A stretch of 64,000 nt of DNA from Kallotenue papyrolyticum (GCF_000526415.1 NZ_JAGA01000002.1:578001-642000); one strand, 5' to 3'; numbered from the stretch's first letter, positions 1 to 7,466 are shown. Notes: generated from the sequence alone by a model not told the origin. Numbers and translations: made by a program.

Positions 1-99
1 GGAGCGGCACGGTGCTCCGGTGTCGAGTGCCTGGAGCGCGTCAAAGCAAGGTGGGCACGCACCGAGCGAAGCTCGGGGCGCTGTGCGTGAGGAGGGGCC

Positions 100-1554
100 A
101 TGCGCAGCAGGATCATCTACCTGGCGCTCGTGCTCGCGCTGCTCGGCCTGCTGCCGGCCAGGGCGCAGAGCGACGCGCGTCTGTTTCCCGCAACCGGCTG
201 GCGCGTCGCAGGCCGGCTGCTGGCCTTCTGGGAGCGCAACGGCGGTCTGCCGATCATCGGCCTGCCGCTCGGTCCGCAGGCCAGCCTGGCGACGCCTGAA
301 GGTCGCTTCAGCGCGCAATGGTTCGAGCGCAACCGCTTGGAGCTGCATCCCGAGAACCCGGCGCCCTACGATGTGCTGCTGGGCCGCCTGGGCGCAGAAC
401 TGTTGCAGCACCAGGGTCGCGATTGGCGGCGTGAAGCGGTGGGCGAGCCGCTACCGGGGCCGTGCCGCTTCATGGCGGCGACGGAGCGCAGCGTCTGCGG
501 TCCGTTCCTGGCCTACTGGCAGGCGCATGGCGTGGAGCTGGGCGATCCGGGCGTCAGCGAGCGCGAGTCGCTGGCGCTGTTCGGCTATCCGCTTACCGCG
601 CCGCGCTACGAAACCAACAGCAGCGGCGACCGCGTGCTGACGCAGTGGTTTGAACGTGCGCGCTTCGAATGGCATCCCGCTAACCCGCCGGCCTACCAGG
701 TGCTCCTGGGTCGGCTGGGCGTGGAGCTGATCGGCGAACCGGCGCCGCTCCCGACGCTGACCGTGCAGCTCGATCCTACGGCGGTGTTGCAGGGACGCAG
801 CGTGGTGATCGGTGTAGCGTTGCCTGAGGCCCAGGCGCTGCGTGGTACGCTGGGCGCAGCGCCGCTGGCCTTCTTCCGTGAAGCTGATGGGCAGTGGCGC
901 GCGCTGGGCGGTGTGCCGGTGCTGACACCGCCCGGCAGTCTGTCCCTGCGCATCGAAGCGGACTTGCCCGATGGTCGTGTCGTGGCGCATACCACGCACC
1001 TGCGCGTGCTGGATGCGCGCTATCCCACCGAGAACATCAACCTGCCGCCGGCGGTACAGGATCGCCTCAACCGCAACCGCGAGGCCATCGCCCGCGAGAA
1101 TGCCCTGGTCAACAGCATCTGGCCGCAGGTCACGCCGGAGCGTCTGTGGAGCGGGCCCTTCCGCATGCCGGCGGAAGGGCGCATCTCATCAGCCTTTGGC
1201 ACACGCCGCTCCTACAACGGCGGCCCAGTCAACTCCTTCCACGAAGGACTCGACATCGCCAACGCGGTGGGTACACCGGTTGTCGCGCCGGCGCGTGGAC
1301 GGGTGGTGCTGGCCGAGCGCAACCTGGTGGTGCGCGGCGGCGCGGTGATCCTCGACCATGGTCGGGGCGTGCACACCGGCTTCTGGCACATGGCCGAGGT
1401 GCTGGTTCAGCCCGGCCAGCTCGTCGAGCCCGGCCAGCTCATCGGGCGCATCGGCGCGGAGGGCATGGTCACCGGCCCGCACCTGCACTGGGACGTGCGC
1501 ATCGGCAGTGTGAATGTCGATCCGCTGGAGTGGGTCGCGCGCGCCTGGCCCTGA
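100..1554 (+). CDS. Secreted M23 (LytM-type) metallopeptidase with two N-terminal repeats
   Basis: Predicted exported zinc endopeptidase that would cut peptide cross-links in peptidoglycan or a related polymer outside the membrane. A signal peptide occupies about residues 1-22 and ends ARAQS. Two related repeats of about 90 residues follow (about 25-105 and 120-207); each contains a QWFER motif and ends in a LLGRLG(A/V)EL segment. The C-terminal LytM domain has the metal ligands of the family: H381 and D385 in HEGLD and the HLHW motif at H461/H463. The ATG at 100 follows a strong AGGAGGGG ribosome site. The leader contains a small hairpin (CCGAGC/GCTCGG, 62-76). The gene stands alone and converges on the next gene. 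The peptidase call is firm; the substrate and the role of the repeats (possibly cell-wall or glycan binding) are inference. Confidence 0.88.
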   Translation: MRSRIIYLALVLALLGLLPARAQSDARLFPATGWRVAGRLLAFWERNGGLPIIGLPLGPQASLATPEGRFSAQWFERNRLELHPENPAPYDVLLGRLGAELLQHQGRDWRREAVGEPLPGPCRFMAATERSVCGPFLAYWQAHGVELGDPGVSERESLALFGYPLTAPRYETNSSGDRVLTQWFERARFEWHPANPPAYQVLLGRLGVELIGEPAPLPTLTVQLDPTAVLQGRSVVIGVALPEAQALRGTLGAAPLAFFREADGQWRALGGVPVLTPPGSLSLRIEADLPDGRVVAHTTHLRVLDARYPTENINLPPAVQDRLNRNREAIARENALVNSIWPQVTPERLWSGPFRMPAEGRISSAFGTRRSYNGGPVNSFHEGLDIANAVGTPVVAPARGRVVLAERNLVVRGGAVILDHGRGVHTGFWHMAEVLVQPGQLVEPGQLIGRIGAEGMVTGPHLHWDVRIGSVNVDPLEWVARAWP

Positions 1555-1569
1555 GGCGTGGCGGTGAGC

Positions 1570-1593
1570 GCGGCAGCGGCGCGCCGCTGCCGC
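1570..1593. terminator. Palindrome between convergent genes
   Basis: A 24-base perfect palindrome beginning GCGGCAGCGGC sits 15 bases after the M23 stop and 38 bases before the end of the opposing gene. It fits a bidirectional terminator, though neither strand shows a clear T-run. Confidence 0.5.
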
Positions 1594-1631
1594 CCCAATA
1601 ACCTAGCGCTGGCTTTGGCAGGCGGCTGCGC

Positions 1632-2660
1632 TTACCGGATGATCAGCGGCAGATCGACCGTATACACCGGTGGCTTGCAGATCACCGCTACCTTGTAGCT
1701 CTGCGCTGTTGAGAGATAATTGCGTACTCCGGCCCACCATTCGCTTGGAGCGCCGTGCTCGCCATCGGGTTGGAACAGGAGCCGGGTTCCACCACCGGCG
1801 GCAAAGAAGGGCGCGGATGTCGTCAGACGCATCTCCAGAACATTGAAGGGATCAAGGCCGCCATGCAGCGCTACCATGTTGGGCGGACAGGCCGCGCGCG
1901 TCACGGCAAACGTATTCGCGCCAGCCGTTCCCGATGTGACGACGCTCCTGATCGACGGAGCGCTGGAGCAGATCACCGCGACTTTGAGCAGCCTGGGCGT
2001 CGCATCATCATTGCGCGCAATCGCCCTCCAGCCGTTAGGTGCAGGATGGTCGCCGTTGGGCTGGAGCAGCAGGCGCTGGCTGCCGAACGACGGGCCCGAT
2101 GAGGTGACCGTCATGGCAAGCACGTTGAAGAGATCGACCCCTCCGCCAACGGCGACCTGTTCGTGGGGACATGTGACGCTCTGTCCGTTGAAGGTGCCGG
2201 CGGCGATAGTGGCCGATCCTACGATTGTGTTCACCGTTGTATCGCGAGTACAGATCACTGCTGCTTTGTAGGTTTGCACGGCGCTATCATGATTGCGGAT
2301 CGATACCTGCCAGCCGTTGGGCGCGGGCTGCTCGCCATCGGGCTGAAAGAGGAGACGTTCGTTGTTTTGCGCGAAGACCGGCGCCGAGGAGGTAACTTCC
2401 ATCAGGAAAACATTGAACGGATCGACGCCACCGCCAACGGCGACCCAGCCGGCGGGGCACAACACGCGTGTTGCGCTGAACGAGGCAGCGGCCACGCTGT
2501 CCGATTGGACAACGGTCAGTACATCGCCGGTGGCAGCGGCTGTGGTGATCGCTTCAGTCATGCTCCGCTCCGGCAGCGCTTCATCTGCAGAGCTGGACGG
2601 CGCAGCGACGAGTGCCAGCGCCAGACAGAGCAGCGGGGTGGCTAACCTTCGCCATGGCAT
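1632..2660 (-). CDS. Secreted protein with three cysteine-bounded repeats, function unknown
   Basis: I do not recognise this family. A signal peptide (LLCLALALVAAPSSSA) is followed by three repeats of about 95 residues. Numbering from the upstream ATG at 2666, each repeat starts at a cysteine (C70, C166, C260), contains VA(V/L)xGG(V/L)DxFNV and RLL(F/L)QP(D/N)G, and closes with VIC (C139, C233, C330). The paired cysteines suggest one disulfide per repeat in an extracellular fold. There are two in-frame ATGs: the one at 2666 overlaps its own ribosome site, while AAAGGAG lies 6 bases before the ATG at 2660, so I chose 2660 (342 residues). The gene is monocistronic and divergent from the next gene. 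Adhesion or surface-layer roles are only guesses. Confidence 0.72.
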   Translation of the reverse strand: MPWRRLATPLLCLALALVAAPSSSADEALPERSMTEAITTAAATGDVLTVVQSDSVAAASFSATRVLCPAGWVAVGGGVDPFNVFLMEVTSSAPVFAQNNERLLFQPDGEQPAPNGWQVSIRNHDSAVQTYKAAVICTRDTTVNTIVGSATIAAGTFNGQSVTCPHEQVAVGGGVDLFNVLAMTVTSSGPSFGSQRLLLQPNGDHPAPNGWRAIARNDDATPRLLKVAVICSSAPSIRSVVTSGTAGANTFAVTRAACPPNMVALHGGLDPFNVLEMRLTTSAPFFAAGGGTRLLFQPDGEHGAPSEWWAGVRNYLSTAQSYKVAVICKPPVYTVDLPLIIR

Positions 2661-2800
2661 AGACATCTCCTTTCGCGCAGCCAGGTGCGCGCCAGCGCTT
2701 GTTTCCTACACGGTGGACGCATAGTGGTCCTGGTTCCATCCAGAATGGAGTCCGTGCATGAGCCGCCTGACGCGCGCTGCGGCGCACTGTCGTCCTCATT

Positions 2801-2840
2801 GCGCCGCTCGCAGCTCCCCTTCTCGAGCTGCGAGCGGCGC
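2801..2840. repeat. 16-bp perfect inverted repeat in a divergent intergenic region
   Basis: Arms 2801-2816 and 2825-2840 pair perfectly around an 8-base loop. The element lies about 140 bases upstream of the secreted-repeat gene on the minus strand and about 54 bases upstream of the plus-strand -10 box. It terminates neither gene, so it is either an operator-like palindrome or a leader hairpin. The rest of 2661-2936 shows nothing else except the promoter at 2891. Confidence 0.6.
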
Positions 2841-2890
2841 CTGCGGCGAGACGCACAACTGGCCTGATCGCCCTGATGAGCCAGGCGCTC

Positions 2891-2899
2891 TGCTATAAT
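2891..2899 (+). promoter_or_regulatory. Extended -10 promoter (TGCTATAAT)
   Basis: TGC directly precedes a consensus TATAAT, giving an extended -10. No good -35 is visible 16-18 bases upstream. Start of transcription is expected near 2906, 31 bases before the GTG at 2937. Confidence 0.6.
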
Positions 2900-2936
2900 C
2901 AATGCCGCCGCGCTGCTGTTTGTCAGGAGCACAACT

Positions 2937-3527
2937 GTGGAAACGCCGATCGGGGAGATCATCGAGGCCAGCAGCACCAGCTTTGTTGCCGGCACCTACC
3001 GTTTGATGGCCGCGCCGCCGCTGGGCGCGCTGGTACGCGCCGGCGGCCCGGATGGCTGCCTCGCCTACGGGCTGGTAGCCGATATCCACACCGTGAGCCA
3101 GGAACTGAGCGGGCGTGCCGTCGTGCGTGGGCGTGCCGGCCTCTACGATCAGGCGATCTACGCTGCCAATCCCGACCTGGAGAGCGTGTTGCAGACCGAG
3201 TTTCGCGTGCTGATCGTCGGGTGTTGCGAGGGCGCAACCATCCGCCAGCACTTGCCACCGCTGCCGCCGGCGATCCACTACAGCGTCCACGTCTGCCCCG
3301 ATGACGAGGTGCGACGCTTCACGACGCAGCTCGATTTTTTACCCACGGTGCTCAACGCTGCCGACGTGCCCGCCGATGAGGTGCTGGCCGCGGCGCTGCG
3401 CCGCGCTGCCGCCGTGCATCCCGATCCGCGGGCCTTTCTGGTGCGGGCCGGGCAGCGTCTGGCCCTGTTGCTGCGCGATGACCATCCGCGCCTGATGACC
3501 ATTCTGCAGCGGCTGCGCACTGCCTAA
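2937..3527 (+). CDS. HAS-barrel-like hypothetical protein
   Basis: A 196-residue soluble protein of unknown role. The N-terminal region (IGEIIEASSTSFVAG, then a hydrophobic stretch with APPLGALVRA, and LAYGLVADIHT) resembles the short beta-barrel found at the N-terminus of HerA-type ATPases and ATP-synthase subunits. I call it HAS-barrel-like by pattern only. The C-terminal half (about 120-196) is helical with no motif I recognise. The GTG start is supported by AGGAG 7 bases upstream and the TGCTATAAT promoter. It is single and converges with the small gene downstream. A link to HerA-like DNA translocation cannot be shown here. Confidence 0.6.
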   Translation: METPIGEIIEASSTSFVAGTYRLMAAPPLGALVRAGGPDGCLAYGLVADIHTVSQELSGRAVVRGRAGLYDQAIYAANPDLESVLQTEFRVLIVGCCEGATIRQHLPPLPPAIHYSVHVCPDDEVRRFTTQLDFLPTVLNAADVPADEVLAAALRRAAAVHPDPRAFLVRAGQRLALLLRDDHPRLMTILQRLRTA

Positions 3528-3531
3528 TGTG

Positions 3532-3561
3532 CCCGACCGGGATGCGCGCATCCCGGTCGGG
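3532..3561. terminator. 30-base perfect palindrome between convergent genes
   Basis: A self-complementary 30-mer (arms CCCGACCGGGATGCG and its complement) lies 4 bases after the upstream stop and 15 bases before the end of the facing gene, as expected for a bidirectional terminator. Confidence 0.65.
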
Positions 3562-3576
3562 GTGGAGGGGGTGGGG

Positions 3577-3813
3577 TTATGCGGCGCTGGCCGTCTCGTC
3601 GTAGCCGACATAAAAGTGTGATGGCCGGATGTAGGCGCGGGGGCGAATCAACACCGATCCGCTGTCCTCGACCGCGCTCTGCTCCTGCTCGCTGATCAAA
3701 ATGACGTTGGGATGGCGATGAAAGCGCCGTTCATAGGCGGCCATTGCCTCGCTGATCTTGGCGGTTGTCGGCTTTTTGCGATCGTCATCGAACCAGATCA
3801 GGTAAAACTCCAT
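3577..3813 (-). CDS. Small hypothetical protein (78 aa)
   Basis: Unrecognised soluble protein: an N-terminal MEFYLIWFDDDRKK segment, a basic helix, then VILISEQEQ and a C-terminal IRPSHFYVGYDE. The ATG at 3813 has AGGAGG 6 bases upstream; a GTG at 3831 lies upstream of that ribosome site and is rejected. It is the first intact gene downstream of the SOS-like promoter at 4113-4141 and of the decayed gene 3851-4086, so it may be damage-inducible. That is inference: about 290 bases separate the promoter from this start, and no other promoter is obvious between them. Confidence 0.6.
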   Translation of the reverse strand: MEFYLIWFDDDRKKPTTAKISEAMAAYERRFHRHPNVILISEQEQSAVEDSGSVLIRPRAYIRPSHFYVGYDETASAA

Positions 3814-3850
3814 CGTCGTCCTCCTCGCCACGGCCGCCTCACGCGCTCCA

Positions 3851-4086
3851 AGCGGCGTGGCGGCGTCACAAACTACGCATTAAGCCCGAGATCATGCCAC
3901 GGGTGTAGGCTCGTGCCGTCCTGACAGCGCACGCGACAGTGCCGCTCAGCGCGCCGCCAGGGACGCCGGCCAACCTCCCAGGCCTGCTCGATGCGCTGGA
4001 CACGTCACTCAATGCCACGATGCAGAAAGCAGTTACGGCTGATAGGTGAAGCGTTTTTCGCCCATCCAGACCGGCTCGTAGCGCAT
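3851..4086 (-). pseudogene. Decayed small gene resembling DUF6504 (SOS-associated) proteins
   Basis: Directly behind the SOS-like promoter, an ATG at 4086 opens a 17-residue frame (MRYEPVWMGEKRFTYQP) that stops at TAA (4033-4035). Reading on in another frame gives NCFLHRGIE, a TGA, then RVQRIEQAWEVGRRPW, RRAERHCRVRCQDG and LHPWHDLGLNA before a TAG. Joined, these pieces read as one protein with the order of features I associate with DUF6504 (hydrophobic-RG-x-x-YRV, a WW/PW-R patch, a (Y/F)RVxxxDG strand, then L-x-x-W-x-D). It is broken by one frameshift and two in-frame stops. The family match is from memory and needs a profile search; that the gene is broken follows from the sequence if the reading is right. 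The rest of 3814-4112 shows no other feature. Confidence 0.45.
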
Positions 4087-4112
4087 CCTCGTACCTGCCT
4101 GCCGCTGTTGAG

Positions 4113-4141
4113 ATTATATTCGAACATGTGTTCTATGTCAA
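4113..4141 (-). promoter_or_regulatory. Consensus promoter with a LexA-type SOS box in the spacer
   Basis: On the minus strand TTGACA (4141-4136), a 17-base spacer and TATAAT (4118-4113) match the sigma-70 consensus at all 12 positions. The spacer holds GAACATGTGTTC (core 4122-4133, flanked to CGAACATGTGTTCT at 4121-4134), which fits the CGAAC-N4-GTTCG box bound by LexA/DinR in Gram-positive lineages. A repressor bound there would block RNA polymerase. Expected start of transcription is about 4106. Confidence 0.75.
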
Positions 4142-4145
4142 GCGG

Positions 4146-4174
4146 TTGAAGCCGACTGGTGCGCGTGGTATGCT
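4146..4174 (+). promoter_or_regulatory. Sigma-70 promoter of the coiled-coil zinc-ribbon gene
   Basis: TTGAAG (4146-4151), a 17-base spacer and TATGCT (4169-4174). Predicted start of transcription is about 4181, which lies downstream of the ATG at 4175 and so favours the ATG at 4190 as the real start. It runs divergently from the SOS-like promoter with only 4 bases between the -35 boxes. Confidence 0.65.
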
Positions 4175-4189
4175 ATGGACGAGGCCCGT

Positions 4190-4900
4190 ATGCGCGTGGC
4201 GATTTACACCGAGCTCCAACAGCTTGACCAGCGGCTGAGTGCGCTTGCGCAAGCGCGCGATGCGTTGCTGGCGCAACTTGCCGAGCGCGACCAGCTTCAG
4301 ACATGGCGTCAACGCGTGGACGAGCTGACGCGTGCGCTGAAGGGCGAGCGCGCGCACAGCACCGACCTGCAGTGGGAGTTGGAAGAGGTCGAGCTACGCC
4401 TGGCTGCGCTGGACGAGCAGGAGCGCGATGGGCCGAGCGATCCTCTCGTGGCGCGCGAAATGGCCGTGTTGCGCGAGCGGCGCGCCCAACTGGAAGAGCA
4501 GGTGCTCACCCACCTCGAACGCATCGGCGAGCTGGAGCGGCAGCTTGCCGAAGTCGAGCGCAAGGTGCGCGACGCCACGGCTGCTTGGGCTGCACGCGAG
4601 CCGCACCTGCAGGCCGAGCTGGAACGCATCAGCCGCGAGCTTGAGGCGTTGCAGGCACAGCGCCAGCAGGTGGCCGCGCGCCTCAGCCCCGACGCGCTGG
4701 CGCTCTACGATGATCTCCAGCGTCGCCATCGTGGCACAGCGCTGGCACCGATTCGCCATCGCCAATGTGGCATCTGCCGTGCCCGGCTACCGGCGGCAGT
4801 CTTCGATCTGCTGGCCGCGCCCGATCCCCTGGTGCGCTGTCCACGCTGTGGTCGCGTGCTCTACCTGCCATCCGAACCGTCGGATGCCACCCCGTCCTGA
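4190..4900 (+). CDS. Coiled-coil protein with C-terminal C4 zinc ribbon
   Basis: Residues 5-165 are a heptad-rich coiled coil. Residues 193-220 form a CxxC...CxxC zinc ribbon (C193, C196, C217, C220). This architecture is that of the widespread C4-type zinc-ribbon family once called DUF164, which has no agreed function; nucleic-acid or membrane-associated scaffolding has been suggested. The ATG at 4190 has GAGG 5 bases upstream and lies about 9 bases after the predicted start of transcription. The in-frame ATG at 4175 abuts the -10 box and would not be transcribed. The protein is 236 residues, normal for the family. It is probably transcribed alone, because another -10-like box (TACAAT, 4953) precedes the next gene. 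Confidence 0.8.
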   Translation: MRVAIYTELQQLDQRLSALAQARDALLAQLAERDQLQTWRQRVDELTRALKGERAHSTDLQWELEEVELRLAALDEQERDGPSDPLVAREMAVLRERRAQLEEQVLTHLERIGELERQLAEVERKVRDATAAWAAREPHLQAELERISRELEALQAQRQQVAARLSPDALALYDDLQRRHRGTALAPIRHRQCGICRARLPAAVFDLLAAPDPLVRCPRCGRVLYLPSEPSDATPS

Positions 4901-4984
4901 TCGTTGCTCCTAAACCCTGTCGTGTCCTGCTGCGTGGTGACGCTACATCGCGTACAATACCCTCACGCCTAAATGAGGTGGAGT

Positions 4985-5776
4985 ATGCCGGAATCGTCGC
5001 GCGCCAGGCAGCGTCGACCGTGCTATCGCTTCTGCCGCTGGTGGCCGGTGCTGCTGACGCTGGTGGTGCTTGGGCTGCTGGCCGGCGCGTGGCTGCTGCG
5101 ACCGCTCGCGCCGGAGCCGGCGGCACTGGCGGCGCTGCGCAGCGATGCAACCGTCACCGTGACCGACCAGGGCTGGGGCTTTTTCTTCCAGCCTACCACG
5201 CGGCAACATCCGCTCGGCGTGGCGTTCTACCCTGGCGCGCGGGTGGACGCGCGCGCCTACGCGCCTGTGCTGCGCCGCATCGCCGCGGCCGGCTATCCTG
5301 TGGCGCTGTTGCGCGTCCCGCTCACCCTGGCGATCCTCGCTCAGGATCGCGCTCTGCTGGTGCTGCGCGAGCACCCGGAGCTGCGCTGGGTGCTGGCCGG
5401 CCATTCCATGGGCGGCGTGGCAGCCGCCAACCTGGCGATCGCCGACGCGCTGGGGCGTGGTCGCGTGGTGGGCTTGATCTTCTGGGCATCCTACCCGCAA
5501 CACGACCTTGCGGCGCAACGGCTGCCCGCGCTGGCGATCTTTGGCGATCGCGATGGGCTGATCGACGCGCAGCAGCGCGAACAACAGCTCCGCCGCATGC
5601 CGTCTGGGACGCGAGTGGTGGTGATTGATGGTCTCAACCATGCCGGCTTCGGCGCCTACGGCCTGCAACCGGGTGATCAGGTGGCGCTGCTGTCGCCGGC
5701 GGAGGGTTGGCTGCGTATCTCCCAGGTCAGCCTGGATTTTTTGGCTGGGCTTGCGCAGCGGAGCGAACAACCGTAG
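4985..5776 (+). CDS. Membrane-anchored alpha/beta hydrolase
   Basis: An N-terminal basic segment and one hydrophobic helix (about residues 20-38) anchor an alpha/beta-hydrolase domain facing out. The nucleophile elbow is GHSMGG (S141), the acid lies in GDRDG (D188 or D190) and the base is H219 in GLNHAG. The domain resembles the short alpha/beta-hydrolase_5 group, whose substrates are mostly unknown; esterase or lipase activity is likely. I chose the ATG at 4985, which has GAGGTG 4 bases upstream, over the ATG at 4973. The next gene begins 80 bases downstream on the same strand. Confidence 0.78.
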   Translation: MPESSRARQRRPCYRFCRWWPVLLTLVVLGLLAGAWLLRPLAPEPAALAALRSDATVTVTDQGWGFFFQPTTRQHPLGVAFYPGARVDARAYAPVLRRIAAAGYPVALLRVPLTLAILAQDRALLVLREHPELRWVLAGHSMGGVAAANLAIADALGRGRVVGLIFWASYPQHDLAAQRLPALAIFGDRDGLIDAQQREQQLRRMPSGTRVVVIDGLNHAGFGAYGLQPGDQVALLSPAEGWLRISQVSLDFLAGLAQRSEQP

Positions 5777-5856
5777 CCTTGTGGCGCGCAGAGGCGCGCT
5801 GTCGCTCGGCAAGGATACCGATGCATGTAGCCGCGACCAGTACCATGGAGTCCACT

Positions 5857-6249
5857 ATGCCGCTTCTGGAGGAGCTTGACGCCGCTGTGGAGCGCGCCAT
5901 CGACGAGCGCTGGCATCTGTTGAGCGAAGCCGAGCTGGTGCGTCGCGGTGACGCGTTGCTGCGCAGCCTGCCGGCTCTAGACGAGCCGCCGCCGACCATA
6001 GCGCTGCTGCTGCGCCGCTATGGCGCGGCGCTGCGCCAACAGATCTGCCCTGGATTGCGTTTACGGTTCCAGAGTGCGCCGTTGGAAGCCTCGTTGCGCG
6101 AGCTGACCAGCGCTGTTCTGCTGACCATGGGTCGCGCCGAGGCGTTGTCGCTGGAAGCGGCGCTGCTGATCGCGCTGGTGCTCTGGCGGCGCGGGCTAGA
6201 GCAGTTCTGCGCCTCTCCAGCGACTGGAGATGGACGAGCGAGGCTATGA
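5857..6249 (+). CDS. Hypothetical helical protein (130 aa)
   Basis: No family recognised. A mostly helical, leucine- and alanine-rich soluble protein with a short hydrophobic helix near the C-terminus (ALLIALVLWRRG). In-frame ATGs occur at 5821, 5845 and 5857; only 5857 has a ribosome site at good distance (GGAG, 6 bases upstream). Its stop overlaps the start of the aldolase gene by ATGA, so the two are probably translationally coupled and may act together. Confidence 0.6.
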   Translation: MPLLEELDAAVERAIDERWHLLSEAELVRRGDALLRSLPALDEPPPTIALLLRRYGAALRQQICPGLRLRFQSAPLEASLRELTSAVLLTMGRAEALSLEAALLIALVLWRRGLEQFCASPATGDGRARL

Positions 6250-7067
6250 CTGCCGTATGGCATGCGTTGTGGTCTGTCCTCGGCAGCGCGGGGCAGCGGC
6301 TGGCGGCCATGGACGCCGCTGAAGCGGCCGCCGGCAACCTGTCGATCTTTGTGCCTGCCCTTGAACCGCCGGCGGAGTGGGCTGAGCGCCAACTGTTCGA
6401 TCTGCCCGTCGCAGCACCGGCCCTGAGTGGTGGGTGGCTGGTGGTCAGTGCCAGTGGTCGTCGGCTGCGCGATATCGCGGCTGCGCCCGAGCACACGCTG
6501 TGTCTGCTCCAGGTCTTGCCCGATGGGCGCCGGGCACGGCTCCTTGCCGCCACACCGCTCCGTCCGACCAGCGAGTTCAACAGCCACCTGGCGATCCACA
6601 ACGATCAGGTTGGCCGCCACGGACTGACCACCCATGCGGTGGCGCATGCGCAACCCCTGCACCTGACCTGGCTGAGCCACGTGCCGCGCTACCGCGATGC
6701 GGCGACGCTCAACCGGCGTTTGCTGCGCTGGCAGCCCGAGACAATCATTGAGTTTCCGGAGGGCATCGCCACGCTGCCGTTTGAAGTGCCGGGATCAGAC
6801 GCGCAGATGCGCGCGACGGTGGCAGCGCTGCAGCAGCACCGCGCGGTTGTCTGGCAACAGCATGGCCTCGTCACGCGCGCGCCGACGATCGACAAAGCCG
6901 TCGATCTGATCGAGTATGCCGAAACGGCGGCGCGCTACGAATACCTCGATCTGCTGGCCGGCGAGCGCGCCGCTGGCCTCTCGCCGGCGGCGCTGCGCCG
7001 CATCTGTGAGCATGTGGGCCTTGCTGCGCCGGTGCTGGCGCTGCTGGCGGGCGCGGCAGACGCCTGA
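6246..7067 (+). CDS. Class II aldolase, rhamnulose-1-phosphate aldolase-like
   Basis: Zinc-dependent class II aldolase fold. Features seen: the general-base region PTSEFNSHLAIH (E110), a metal-binding segment VAHAQPLHLTWLSH (H134), and WQQHGLVTRAPTIDKA (H206) with the helix that follows it in this family. Rhamnulose-1-phosphate aldolase cleaves L-rhamnulose 1-phosphate to dihydroxyacetone phosphate and L-lactaldehyde. The usual HxH metal pair reads H-A-Q here (H134, Q136); I believe some RhaD-type enzymes share this, but it lowers confidence in the exact substrate. No rhamnose kinase or isomerase is adjacent. The start overlaps the upstream gene by ATGA. The convergent gene ends 1 base after this one, with no room for a terminator. 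Confidence 0.72.
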   Translation: MTAVWHALWSVLGSAGQRLAAMDAAEAAAGNLSIFVPALEPPAEWAERQLFDLPVAAPALSGGWLVVSASGRRLRDIAAAPEHTLCLLQVLPDGRRARLLAATPLRPTSEFNSHLAIHNDQVGRHGLTTHAVAHAQPLHLTWLSHVPRYRDAATLNRRLLRWQPETIIEFPEGIATLPFEVPGSDAQMRATVAALQQHRAVVWQQHGLVTRAPTIDKAVDLIEYAETAARYEYLDLLAGERAAGLSPAALRRICEHVGLAAPVLALLAGAADA

Positions 7068-7068
7068 A

Positions 7069-7455
7069 TCACTCGCCGCGCCTGGGTGCGAACCAGACGA
7101 TCTGCTCCTCGACGCGCTGCTGGAGCTGGCCATTCTGCCAGACCTCGCTGACGCGGCGGCCCAGGGCGATCGGCCGGGGTGCCTGTCCGGCAGCGGGCGT
7201 GGCGGGGCGCGGCACGGGCAGCTGCTGACGGTGTTGCAGCCAGGCCAGCGCTACATCGGCGGCCAGCGTCGCCAGGCCGAGCGCTACCAGACGTCCATGC
7301 CGCTGCCAGCGCGCCGGGAGACGCGGCGCGCGCCGGGTGAGCTGCGCAGCACGCCGGGGCCTGAGCGGCTGTTCCAAGGCCGCGCCGCAGCCGGCGCAGT
7401 GCGTCTGCGTGGGTGCATTTGTGGCGTTGCAGAGCGGACAGAGGCGCTCAACCAT
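7069..7455 (-). CDS. Zinc-ribbon membrane protein (128 aa)
   Basis: N-terminal double-CxxC zinc ribbon (CPLCNATNAPTQTHCAGCG), a basic linker, one hydrophobic helix (LVALGLATLAADVALAWL) and a C-terminal tail. The ATG at 7455 follows a full AGGAGGTG at 5 bases. It lies 11 bases after the ASKHA-ATPase gene and closes the minus-strand cluster that starts at 14659. The zinc ribbon resembles that of the LPxWL protein in the same cluster, so it may act in the same complex. No function is known. Confidence 0.65.
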   Translation of the reverse strand: MVERLCPLCNATNAPTQTHCAGCGAALEQPLRPRRAAQLTRRAPRLPARWQRHGRLVALGLATLAADVALAWLQHRQQLPVPRPATPAAGQAPRPIALGRRVSEVWQNGQLQQRVEEQIVWFAPRRGE

Positions 7456-7466
7456 GGGCGCACCTC

